The notes below the pieces were generated by a model, which worked only from the letters and a program-made list of their open reading frames with translations, was not told where the DNA came from and made no database searches. The position numbers and the translations under genes were made by a program. Shown in pieces: positions 1 through 6,804 of a DNA stretch of 9,235 nt. Origin of the DNA: Chloroflexota bacterium (GTDB lineage Bacteria > Chloroflexota > Dormibacteria > Dormibacterales > Dormibacteraceae); assembly GCA_005880755.1 (NCBI GenBank), contig VBGV01000246.1:1-9235 (forward strand), written 5' to 3'. Every line of letters starts with the position of its first letter. Position 1 is the first letter of the stretch.

Positions 1-263
1 AATCCCTGCGGGCTCTGGCCCATGATCACGCGCCGGCAGCGGTTGATCGCGGCGGGCAGGCGCCGCACGGCGTACAGCAGCGCGCCCATGTCGGTCTGCG
101 GCTGAGCGGCCAGCGGGTGGAGGACCGAACCCATGCCGAGGTGCGCCTGGACGAGCGACTCGACTTTGATCTCGCCCGAGCTCTGCAGCATCGTCGTGTA
201 GGTGCGGACATAGAGCTCGACGGCATGCTTTCCAGACCAACCGGCGGTAGGCGGCGCCTCCAT
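1..263 (-). CDS. Unrecognised protein, N-terminal part, cut by the left window edge
   Basis: An open frame runs leftwards from an ATG at 263-261 to the window edge, giving 87 residues without a stop. An in-frame TAA lies upstream at about 297-299 and no other usual start codon occurs between them, so the ATG is well determined. The visible part begins MEAPPTAGWSGKHAVELYVR and later contains AHLGMGSVLHPLA and LLYAVRRLPAAINRC. It is a soluble-looking, mixed helical sequence with no signal peptide or membrane segment. The codon choice, with G or C in most third positions, is what a real gene in this window shows. I do not recognise the family and give no function. No Shine-Dalgarno sequence precedes the ATG; instead TATAGT ends six bases upstream, which would suit a leaderless transcript. 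It is divergent from the secreted protein gene at 347. Confidence 0.7.
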   Translation of the reverse strand, partial: MEAPPTAGWSGKHAVELYVRTYTTMLQSSGEIKVESLVQAHLGMGSVLHPLAAQPQTDMGALLYAVRRLPAAINRCRRVIMGQSPQG

Positions 264-269
264 GAGGCG

Positions 270-275
270 ACTATA
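270..275 (-). promoter_or_regulatory. Putative -10 element (TATAGT) for the leftmost gene
   Basis: The minus strand reads TATAGT here, five of six matches to TATAAT, with six bases between it and the ATG at 263. That distance would place transcription start at or next to the start codon. No convincing -35 hexamer is visible 16-18 bases upstream. The plus strand of the same AT-rich core reads TATAAG at 272-277, which could be a -10 box for the divergent gene at 347. This is motif reading only. Confidence 0.35.
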
Positions 276-346
276 AGACGGCGTCCGCGAAGGGACTTAC
301 AAAAGCATGAAGATGGCCGCGCGCCACTCGTGTGAGAGTGAGATGC

Positions 347-1060
347 ATGATCACACGACTCGGAAGGCAGCGGTTTCTGCGCGTCGTCGGACTTGCCGTA
401 GGGGCGGTCGCCGTGGCCGGCTCGGCAGTCATCGTCACGGCTTCGGCAGCCGGAGTCAGCTTCGGTTCCCGACCAAACGTCTCAACGCACTCTGTGCAGG
501 CAAACACATCGTCCACCGCCTGCAGCAATTTCATGAAGCACTTTGCCGTGGAGATCGGCAAGAGCCAGGCTGACATCAACTCGGCGTTTCAGAGGGCTAT
601 CGCCGACACGCTCGCCGACGAGGTGAAGAGCAACCAGATCACCCAGGCGCAGGCCGACGCGATCAAGAAGAAGCTCGCCAACCAGACACCGTGCGCGCTG
701 CCGGCTGCGGCCCCGCACGGCGGCGGACACAAAGCGGACATCGCCGCCTATATGCAGCAGTACGTCGCCGCAGCCGCGTCCGCTCTTGGCATCACCGAAG
801 CGCAGCTGAAGGCTGACCTGGCCGGCGGCCAGTCGCTGTCCCAGGTCGCGACGGCGCAGAAGGTTTCGGAAGCCGACTTCCGTAGCAAGCTGATCAATAA
901 CTTGAAGCCGGCGCTCGACAAGGCGGTCACGGACAAGAAGCTGACGGCGGACCAGGAGACCGCGATCCTGAATCGCCTGAAGACGGGTCCGCTGCCCCTG
1001 TGGAACGCGCACACCCGGAAGCCGAAGCCGGCCACAAACGCCACCCCGTCAGCGCCTTGA
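347..1060 (+). CDS. Secreted alpha-helical protein with two related helical segments
   Basis: From ATG 347 the product is 237 residues. Residues 1-12 are basic (MITRLGRQRFLR), residues 13-33 are hydrophobic, and a TASA-AG site near 31-36 fits signal peptidase I cleavage, so the protein is probably exported. The mature part is helical: residues 61-110 hold a segment ending in QITQAQADAIKKKL, and residues 131-213 hold ALGITEAQLKADLAGGQSL followed by KKLTADQETAILNRLK. The LGIT...L..L..G.SL..VA pattern resembles helical secreted proteins of Actinobacteria and Chloroflexota, usually left as hypothetical. Two cysteines, C59 and C116, could pair after export. The C-terminus is Pro/Lys/Ala-rich. A GTG at 332 in the same frame would add five residues, but 347 has purine-rich GAGAGTGAG upstream and gives the better signal peptide. 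It ends ten bases before the convergent gene ending at 1071. Function unknown. Confidence 0.82.
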   Translation: MITRLGRQRFLRVVGLAVGAVAVAGSAVIVTASAAGVSFGSRPNVSTHSVQANTSSTACSNFMKHFAVEIGKSQADINSAFQRAIADTLADEVKSNQITQAQADAIKKKLANQTPCALPAAAPHGGGHKADIAAYMQQYVAAAASALGITEAQLKADLAGGQSLSQVATAQKVSEADFRSKLINNLKPALDKAVTDKKLTADQETAILNRLKTGPLPLWNAHTRKPKPATNATPSAP

Positions 1061-1070
1061 CGAAGAAGGG

Positions 1071-1439
1071 TTAGTTCAGTTCCTCCGGGGACGGCGGGCC
1101 GCCGAGGCGGCGCATCAGCTCCTCCAGGAGCTGACGGGTTTCGGGGTCGGCCATCAGCCGTTCCTGCATCTGCTCCGCCGAGCGCCGGATGTCCGGGTCC
1201 GACATCAGGCGTTCGGACATGGCCTGGAAGCGCGAGCTCATGTCTTTCATCGCCGTCTCCTGGGCGACCTGGATCAGGACCGGCTGGCTCGCCGCCGCCG
1301 CCACCGCCTCGGCTTGCGCACGGACCATCTCGATCCCCTTGCAGCCGAGGCACTCACCTTTCAGGCCGCAGTGGCAGAGCTGCGGGCGCAACCGGTCCAG
1401 CGCCGCGTGAAGCTCCGAGAGGTCGATCGGGGTGGCCAC
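1071..1439 (-). CDS. Small four-cysteine protein with tandem helical repeat, last gene of the greA-fadD cluster
   Basis: This 122-residue product starts at GTG 1439, ten bases after the stop of the acyl-CoA synthetase gene, so it is probably co-transcribed and perhaps translationally coupled; no Shine-Dalgarno sequence is visible. Residues 22-33 form C-x-C-x5-C-x2-C (LCHCGLKGECLGC), a spacing that could bind zinc or an iron-sulfur cluster. After a short Ala-rich helix come two tandem 17-residue units, MSERLMSDPDIRRSAEQ (74-90) and MQERLMADPETRQLLEE (91-107), then a partial third. The D-P-x-x-R helical units loosely recall STI1-type repeats in chaperone-linked proteins, a resemblance only. The C-terminus is Pro/Glu-rich. 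It has no membrane segment or signal peptide. I do not recognise the family. The alternative is a shorter protein from an internal ATG, which would drop the cysteine cluster and is less likely. Confidence 0.75.
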   Translation of the reverse strand: MATPIDLSELHAALDRLRPQLCHCGLKGECLGCKGIEMVRAQAEAVAAAASQPVLIQVAQETAMKDMSSRFQAMSERLMSDPDIRRSAEQMQERLMADPETRQLLEELMRRLGGPPSPEELN

Positions 1440-1449
1440 GGCAGCAAAT

Positions 1450-3138
1450 TTACGAGGCTTTGGACTTCCCCGCGTACATGGCCTCGATCTGGTCTTTGAA
1501 ATGCTCGGCCACGACCTTGCGTTTCACGTCCTGCTTCAACGAAAGCTCACCGTTGGCTTCGGTGAAGTCCTGAGGCAGCAGCGTGAAGTACTTGATCGTC
1601 TCCCATTGGCCGAGATGCGCGTTGACGGAATCGACGGTGTTCTGAATGCGGGCCTTGACGGCGGTCTCGTCCATGCCCTGCTTCCGCGCCGCGTCCCAAT
1701 CGGGCACGATCAACGCGGCGACGTAGGGCTTGCCTTCGCCGACGATCACGGAACGGACGACCAGGGGATCGATGAGCAGGGCGTGCTCGAGCTGCTGCGG
1801 GGCGACGTACTTGCCGCCCGCGGTCTTGAAAAGCGACTTCTTGCGGTCGGTGATCTTGAGGAAGCCGTCGCCGTCGATCTCGCCGATGTCTCCGGTGTAA
1901 AACCAACCGTCTTTCAGGACCTCTGCCGTGGCGTCCGGCTTGTTGTGATAGCCGCGCATGTTGCCCGGGCCCTTGACGAGAATCTCACCATCGTCTGCGA
2001 TCTTCAGCTCGACACCCGGAAAGGGTCTGCCCACGCTGAGAAAGCGGTGCTCGTAGAGCGTGTTGGAGCACACACCCGACGAGGTCTCGGTCAGACCCCA
2101 GCCGTTGAGGATCGGCACGCCGATCGCCCAGAAGAATTCCTCGATCTCACGTGCCAGGCCGGCTCCCCCGCTGACGAAGAACCGCAAGCGACCGCCCGTC
2201 AACCTCGCCCGCAACGCGCGAAGCACGAGACGCTCGGCGAGTCCGCGCCGCGCGCGGAGCAGCGGTCCCGGATTGGATGTGCGTGAGTAGCTGCCGCCAG
2301 TCCGAATTGCCCACTTGAAGAGCGCGCGTCGCACCGGGCTGGCCTCCTCGACCCTTGCCCTGACCGCCGCGTAGATCTTTTCGTAGACGCGAGGGACGCT
2401 GCACATCAGGGTCGGCTTGACTTCCTGGAGCTCCTTCGCAAGGTGGTCGGGGCCGAGAGAGATCCACGTCTGCCCCCCGTAGACGATGCCGACGAAGATC
2501 TCGTTGATGCGGCCGTACACGTGGGCGTAGGGAAGCCAGGACAGCGATGAGTCCTGGTCGGTGATGGGATGCACTTTGACCGCCGCCCGGCTGACGTCGA
2601 CCAGGTTGCGGTGGGCGAGCTCGACCCCCTTCGGGACGCCGGTCGTCCCGGCCGTGTAGACGATCGTGCAGAGATCGTCCGGGGTGAGCTTTTTCAACCG
2701 GGAGGCGATCTCGGCCAGCTGCCGCGGCGCATCCTTCATCCAGGCTGCAACCTCAGAGTCCATCAGTGCGATCTTGCGGAGGGGTCCTTCGACCTTCAGC
2801 TTGGCCGCCAGCGTCGCGCTGGAAGCGATGGCGAATGTCGCGGCGCAGTCCACGGCGATGGTCTGCGCCATCTCGGGGGGGCTGTTGGGATAGATCGGGA
2901 CGGTGATCGCGCCGATGGACTGGATCGCCCAGTCGCAGCAGATCCACTCCACGCGGTTCTCGGAGATGAGGATCACCGAGTCGCCCGCTCTGACCCCGGC
3001 GTCGATCAAGCCGGAGGCCACCGCCAGCACGTTGCGCTGAGCATCGTTCCAGGAGTGAACCTTCCACTGGTCGCCGCTCTGGAAATGAACCAGGGCGCGG
3101 TCGCCGTAGCGAGCAGCCTGCCGGAAGAAGACACCCAC
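1450..3138 (-). CDS. Long-chain fatty-acid--CoA ligase (AMP-forming, FadD family)
   Basis: This 562-residue enzyme belongs to the ANL superfamily, which activates a fatty acid with ATP to an acyl-adenylate and transfers it to coenzyme A. The ATP-binding P-loop is YTAGTTGVPK at 161-170, with Ala where Ser is usual but within the tolerated pattern. NGWGLTETSSG (345-355) is the A5 motif, GWFYTGD (411-417) carries the ribose-binding Asp, ITDRKK (429-434) is the hinge region, and K535 in GELSLKQDVKR is at the catalytic-lysine position. The overall order matches bacterial long-chain synthetases of the FadD15 type, usually about 600 residues. The first usable start is GTG 3138, which leaves the N-terminus short; family-like codons continue upstream. 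The gene sits 74 bases after greA and 10 before the four-cysteine gene. The exact substrate chain length cannot be read from sequence. Confidence 0.93.
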   Translation of the reverse strand: MGVFFRQAARYGDRALVHFQSGDQWKVHSWNDAQRNVLAVASGLIDAGVRAGDSVILISENRVEWICCDWAIQSIGAITVPIYPNSPPEMAQTIAVDCAATFAIASSATLAAKLKVEGPLRKIALMDSEVAAWMKDAPRQLAEIASRLKKLTPDDLCTIVYTAGTTGVPKGVELAHRNLVDVSRAAVKVHPITDQDSSLSWLPYAHVYGRINEIFVGIVYGGQTWISLGPDHLAKELQEVKPTLMCSVPRVYEKIYAAVRARVEEASPVRRALFKWAIRTGGSYSRTSNPGPLLRARRGLAERLVLRALRARLTGGRLRFFVSGGAGLAREIEEFFWAIGVPILNGWGLTETSSGVCSNTLYEHRFLSVGRPFPGVELKIADDGEILVKGPGNMRGYHNKPDATAEVLKDGWFYTGDIGEIDGDGFLKITDRKKSLFKTAGGKYVAPQQLEHALLIDPLVVRSVIVGEGKPYVAALIVPDWDAARKQGMDETAVKARIQNTVDSVNAHLGQWETIKYFTLLPQDFTEANGELSLKQDVKRKVVAEHFKDQIEAMYAGKSKAS

Positions 3139-3212
3139 CGTCGTTCTGTCAGCGATTGCTTCGGGGTCGATGCGAGGTGCACCCGCCGCGGCGGCGACTG
3201 AGGCCCTGGTGC

Positions 3213-3677
3213 CTATTTGACCGCCTTGATGGTCAACGTCAAGGTGCCTAACGGCACGCTGACCGTGACCTTGTCGCCCTTTTTGTGGCCGACGAGCGCG
3301 CGCCCGACCGGCGAGTCGACGGAGATCCGGCCGGCCGACGGATCACTCTCGACGGCTCCGACGAGATGGTATGTCTCGCTCTCGCCGTCATGGTCGACGA
3401 CCTCGATCGTCGACCCCGGACCGACCACGCTGGAGTGTGTGTCCCGGATGATCTGGGCGCGGCCGATCATCTCCTGCAGCTCGTAGATCCGGCTGTCCAG
3501 GAGGCCGACTTCCTCCTTCGCCTGCTCGTATTCGGGGTTGTCCTCGATGTCGCCTGGCTGGAATGCTTCCTTCAGGCGCTCGCCCGCCTCCGCTCGGCGG
3601 CGAAGGGCCACCTCGAGATCCCGTTTGAGCTTCTCGAGGCCCTCAGGCGTCAGCAAAACAGGTTCGGTTAGATCCAT
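3213..3677 (-). CDS. greA: Transcription elongation factor GreA
   Basis: GreA enters the secondary channel of RNA polymerase and stimulates cleavage of backtracked RNA so that stalled transcription resumes. The 154-residue product has the usual length (about 158). Residues 9-80 form the N-terminal coiled coil, starting LLTPEGLEKLKRDL and carrying the tip loop GDIEDNPEY at 42-50. Residues 85-154 are the FKBP-like C-terminal domain, with SPVGRALVGHKKGD at 122-135, close to the family signature. At the tip, D43 matches the first catalytic acid, while D46 stands where E. coli GreA has Glu44. The ATG at 3677 is chosen because GGGG lies five bases upstream and the protein then begins at the family's normal point; a longer frame extends to 3938 but would overlap the divergent gene at 3709. 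It is probably first in an operon with fadD. Confidence 0.95.
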   Translation of the reverse strand: MDLTEPVLLTPEGLEKLKRDLEVALRRRAEAGERLKEAFQPGDIEDNPEYEQAKEEVGLLDSRIYELQEMIGRAQIIRDTHSSVVGPGSTIEVVDHDGESETYHLVGAVESDPSAGRISVDSPVGRALVGHKKGDKVTVSVPLGTLTLTIKAVK

Positions 3678-3692
3678 TTCAGCCCCAAACTG

Positions 3693-3699
3693 AATAATA
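3693..3699. promoter_or_regulatory. Putative overlapping bidirectional -10 elements between greA and the 99-residue gene
   Basis: The 31-base gap between two divergent genes (3678-3708) contains an AT-rich core in an otherwise GC-rich region. The plus strand reads AATAAT at 3693-3698, ten bases before ATG 3709. The minus strand reads TATTAT at 3699-3694, sixteen bases before the greA ATG. Each matches TATAAT at five of six positions. Because the two boxes are the same DNA, only one polymerase could occupy the site at a time. No strong -35 box was found on either side. Confidence 0.4.
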
Positions 3700-3708
3700 G
3701 CCCGGCGT

Positions 3709-4008
3709 ATGGACCCCTCCGATCTCAGGGCCGACCTCGCCGAACGGTTGGCGAATAGTACGGCAATCGATGCTGAGACGTTCAACGCGGCCTGCTTCGT
3801 GCTGTCCCGGGCGCTCGCGGACCTGGAGTTCAGCGTGCCCGAGGCGGCGCCGCTGGTGAGGCGCCTGCTGCGGGTCGCGGGCCGGGTGGTCATCGACACC
3901 GCCGCGGCCGATGCCTCGCCGGACGTCTGGCCCAACACGAAGGAGATGGCGCTCGAGTGGATCGACGAGGCGCTGCGGGCGCTCGGCTACGAAGCCCGAC
4001 CTGCCTAG
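3709..4008 (+). CDS. Unrecognised 99-residue protein
   Basis: The product begins MDPSDLRADLAERL and is a soluble, mostly helical, acidic-to-neutral protein with no signal peptide, membrane segment or metal motif. Its middle reads FVLSRALADLEFSVPEAAPL and it ends in an amphipathic helix, MALEWIDEALRALGY. I consider it real because third codon positions are strongly G or C, the frame fills the space between two convincing genes exactly, and a -10-like AATAAT lies ten bases before the ATG. There is no Shine-Dalgarno sequence, so a leaderless transcript is possible. Its TAG stop (4006-4008) interlocks with the TAG of the tadG-like gene on the other strand within one CTAG. I do not recognise the family and assign no function. 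Confidence 0.72.
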   Translation: MDPSDLRADLAERLANSTAIDAETFNAACFVLSRALADLEFSVPEAAPLVRRLLRVAGRVVIDTAAADASPDVWPNTKEMALEWIDEALRALGYEARPA

Positions 4009-6218
4009 TTGATCAGTCGAGCTGCCGGCGGCACCGGCGAGTAGTTCGGGTTGAAGTCGATGCCGGCCTGGCCGCCGCCGGCCACCTTGGCCGTGTAGCA
4101 GATCACCTGGCCGGCCAGCGGTGAGCGGTCGCCACCGTTGATCGTCCAGTCGGCGCCTGGCGTGTAGATGGTTCCGATGAACTGCGTCGACGCCCCTCCG
4201 TTCATCGACTCGGGGCACGTGTTGCTGGCCGGCGCGTAGATGACGATCCAGTTGTACTGAACCCCGCCGTAGACATAGGTGGCGCCTTGCGAGTTCTGGT
4301 TGAAGCAGGACCCGCTTGGGAAGTAGAACTGCACGGCACCGGGAGTGACCTGGGAACCGATGCAGGGCGCGTTGATGTTGCCGGGGTTGGGTGATGGTTG
4401 GCAGTAGTTCTCATTGGCGACGTCACCGGCCGAATATGGAGGGTACTCGAGTGACATCGGCGCGTTTTCCTGCGACAGCAGGTTGGCCGGAGGAGGACAG
4501 TTGCTGAAGCACTGAGGCGCGCCCTCGTCGTCGGGCGTCTGGCAGAGCTGGGTCCGAGTTTGCGCATAGCACTGCACGGTGGGCGACATGTTGTTGTACA
4601 CGATGCTGCATATGGTCACGGTAGGCAGCCCACATGGCCAGCCGCCGGTTCCGTTGATCAAGGTGGTGTTCGTTCCGTTCGGGAAGGGACCAACCGCAAG
4701 CGCGGGCGGGGAGCCGCCATCAACAAAGCCCGGCGCCAGGAACCGGCCGACGAATGAGAAGTTGTTGGGGTTTCCGTCGCACCCGTTGGCGTTGACGTAA
4801 ACGTTGTAGTACTGCGCTCCCGGCGCGTTGCGCGTGACGTTCACGTCGATGCCGTTGTTGTTGCCGTCGAGCGTGTTGGCTTGCTGGCATTCGGACGGCC
4901 CGCTCTCCCGTCGGCATCCTGGTGAGTTGTAGCAAGGGTCAGGCGTGACGCTGGAGTCGAGGAAGCGATCCCAGCGGACCGAGGTCAACTCCACGCCCCA
5001 GTTTCCGCCACCGCCCTGGTGCTTGATGCCAAATCCGGGGGCTGCGACAGTCGTCAGGTTGAACAGGCCCGAGCAACCGGGGCCGGCGGCGCCGCCCACG
5101 CCGACACCGTTCTGGTCCCAAAACTGCGGGGTGGCGCGGTTTGTCGTTGCCGGAGCCGACCACAGCTCCTCTGCGGGTGGCCTGAGCTCGTTGGACAGAA
5201 GGCTCCCATTCGCGTCGGAGCTGTAACCGTTCGTAAACGTGTACACGCCGGGATCCATGAAGGCGCAGCTGGCCGTTCCACCGCTGAGGTGGAAGTTGCC
5301 GTACTGGCCCGGGCGCATCTCGGTCCAGGTGCCTCGGTTCCATTGGTTATATGTCTGAGCACTCGTGTAGTAAGCCACCGAATCGGCAAGGTAGCCTGGG
5401 TCCGGCAGGGTGGGCGCCGGAACGATGCCTGTCCCCTGGGTGTCACCGGCGTTGCATGTTGGGCTCGGTGCATAAGGGACGAAGCCGGGAGACGAGTTGT
5501 AGCAGTAATACTGGGCCACGTTGCAGTTGGACCCCGCGCCGCCGTAGCAGTTGCCCGCCTCGTGCAGGTTGGAGTCAAGGCACGCGGTCCCGTTGGTGTA
5601 CACGTCTCCCAGCACGGTCAGCTGGGCGGAACCTGTGAGGTTGGTCGCGCAGCTCTGGGTGCTCAGCGTCAGCAAGGCCGGCGTCTGGCGCTGGTTGCCG
5701 ACGATCGAGGTCGCCGTGGCCGAGATGGGGACTGTTTTCGATCCGCCGAAGATCTGGATGAAGGCCAGGCTAAGGCTGTGAATGGTCGTGTACTGGAACT
5801 GGAAGCCGTTGAACTGCGTGTCGGTGGCGACGATCGTCAGCGTGTAGCTCTCGTTGTAGGTGTAGATCCAGGTGTTCTGCTTCAGCGAGTTGTTCGCACC
5901 GACCAGCGCCAACGTGGGACCGCTGACGGTCGCCGGGCCGCTGTACAGCCGGAGATCGCGCTGGTACAACAACACCGACTGCTGGATCGAGAGGTTGAGG
6001 TCTGTGTAGTTCTCGTACCAGTCGCCGGCCGCAAGGGCCGCGGCGTCAACCGCGGTTTGCTGATCGCGGCGGTCCACATAGCCACGACCGGAGTCGATGG
6101 CGAGGCCGAGCATGCCGAACAGGACGAGGATGAGCAGTGCGATCAGGACGATCGCCTGGCCCTCTTGCAAGTTGCGCTTGCGAGGTCTAATTGGAGTACT
6201 CGGCTCGGTAGACCGCAT
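4005..6218 (-). CDS. TadG-like pseudopilin/surface protein with a long cysteine-rich extracellular region
   Basis: The 737-residue product starts with a basic stretch (RPRKRN, 11-16), then EGQAIVLIALLILVLFG and a hydrophobic helix to about residue 42, followed by IDSGRGYVDRRDQQTAVDAAALAAG (41-65). This is the standard N-terminus of TadG/TadE-G Flp pilus-assembly proteins: one membrane anchor with the rest outside. Residues 195-210 (GSAQLTVLGDVYTNG) and 682-705 (GTIYTPGADWTINGG and onward) resemble the short beta segments seen in PilX- and TadG-type surface proteins. About 23 cysteines all lie between residues 190 and 707, suggesting disulfides outside the cell. I see no von Willebrand A metal site (DxSxS). 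The ATG at 6218 lies inside the upstream tadE gene, a 32-base overlap, without a Shine-Dalgarno sequence; TTG at residue 17 is an alternative start. It is last in a three-gene operon. The exact role is inferred. Confidence 0.82.
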   Translation of the reverse strand: MRSTEPSTPIRPRKRNLQEGQAIVLIALLILVLFGMLGLAIDSGRGYVDRRDQQTAVDAAALAAGDWYENYTDLNLSIQQSVLLYQRDLRLYSGPATVSGPTLALVGANNSLKQNTWIYTYNESYTLTIVATDTQFNGFQFQYTTIHSLSLAFIQIFGGSKTVPISATATSIVGNQRQTPALLTLSTQSCATNLTGSAQLTVLGDVYTNGTACLDSNLHEAGNCYGGAGSNCNVAQYYCYNSSPGFVPYAPSPTCNAGDTQGTGIVPAPTLPDPGYLADSVAYYTSAQTYNQWNRGTWTEMRPGQYGNFHLSGGTASCAFMDPGVYTFTNGYSSDANGSLLSNELRPPAEELWSAPATTNRATPQFWDQNGVGVGGAAGPGCSGLFNLTTVAAPGFGIKHQGGGGNWGVELTSVRWDRFLDSSVTPDPCYNSPGCRRESGPSECQQANTLDGNNNGIDVNVTRNAPGAQYYNVYVNANGCDGNPNNFSFVGRFLAPGFVDGGSPPALAVGPFPNGTNTTLINGTGGWPCGLPTVTICSIVYNNMSPTVQCYAQTRTQLCQTPDDEGAPQCFSNCPPPANLLSQENAPMSLEYPPYSAGDVANENYCQPSPNPGNINAPCIGSQVTPGAVQFYFPSGSCFNQNSQGATYVYGGVQYNWIVIYAPASNTCPESMNGGASTQFIGTIYTPGADWTINGGDRSPLAGQVICYTAKVAGGGQAGIDFNPNYSPVPPAARLIN

Positions 6219-6804
6219 ATGCAGTGATGACGATGTTGTTGCCGATGACTTGCTGGATGATTGGTGTGATCGGCTGGAACGTGTACCAGAGGGTCACCTT
6301 GATCGGCTCATTGCCGGTGGCGGGCGTCACGTTGTTGCATCCGGCGCCGAGGTTGGGCGGCGGGTACGAGCCCAAGCCGCCACGCGGACCGTTCGGGGAC
6401 CCGTTGCCCGCGGTGCTTGGGTCGGTGATGAAGATCCAGCCCGTATTCGAGGCCGGCTTGGACGGAGAACCCTGCGGGATGCCGCCGTTGGGCAGAGGGC
6501 CGTTCGGGCAGGCCGGGTTGTTGGCCAGGTTCATGATCACGGCGTGGCCGGCGATGGCATTGGCGACATCGGTGTCGGTCGGCCACTGATGGGTGCTGCC
6601 GCTGGGGTCGATGAAGTAGGACGCTCGGACAGCGACACGCGCACCCTCGTTGGCGGCCTGCTGCAGGGTTATGTACAAGTAAAGGGCGCGACCGAAGTCG
6701 AGGATCCCGAAAGTCAAAAGCAGAATGATCGGTGCGATGATCGCGAACTCGGTCATGCCCTGCGAGCGCTGGCTCCGGAAGTATCGGGCGAGTCTTTCTC
6801 TCAT
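6187..6804 (-). CDS. TadE-like pseudopilin (second of two)
   Basis: The 205-residue product has a short basic N-terminus (MRERLARYFRSQRSQ), then GMTEFAIIAPIILLLTFGIL and DFGRALYLYITLQQAANEGAR (16-56), the hallmark of the TadE family of minor pseudopilins in the Flp/Tad type IV pilus system. These are anchored by one helix with the bulk outside the membrane. The Glu in MTEF is the residue expected after the prepilin-peptidase site, although the position five residues before it is Ser14 rather than Gly. A Gly/Pro/Asn-rich stretch fills residues 96-156 and includes two cysteines. The C-terminus carries FQPITPIIQQVIGNN, also present in modified form in the preceding TadE. Its ATG overlaps the upstream stop as ATGA, with AGGG seven bases before it, pointing to translational coupling. 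Its last 32 bases overlap the tadG-like gene. Confidence 0.9.
   Translation of the reverse strand: MRERLARYFRSQRSQGMTEFAIIAPIILLLTFGILDFGRALYLYITLQQAANEGARVAVRASYFIDPSGSTHQWPTDTDVANAIAGHAVIMNLANNPACPNGPLPNGGIPQGSPSKPASNTGWIFITDPSTAGNGSPNGPRGGLGSYPPPNLGAGCNNVTPATGNEPIKVTLWYTFQPITPIIQQVIGNNIVITAYAVYRAEYSN

Noticed and set aside
26..226. 66-residue Ser/Arg-rich frame on the minus strand
   Set aside because: It is out of frame with the better-supported partial gene 1-263 and has shadow-like composition.
1432..2286. 284-residue open frame antisense to fadD
   Set aside because: The opposite strand encodes the conserved motifs of the acyl-CoA synthetase; this frame has no recognisable domain.
3678..3938. 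N-terminal extension of GreA to a start at 3938
   Set aside because: It would overlap the divergent 99-residue gene, the added residues are low-complexity Ser/Arg/Ala, and GreA starts normally at 3677.
5019..6227. 402-residue open frame antisense to the tadG-like gene
   Set aside because: It lies opposite a gene with a clear pilin N-terminus and is Arg/Val/Gly-rich without any domain; long antisense frames are expected in GC-rich coding DNA.
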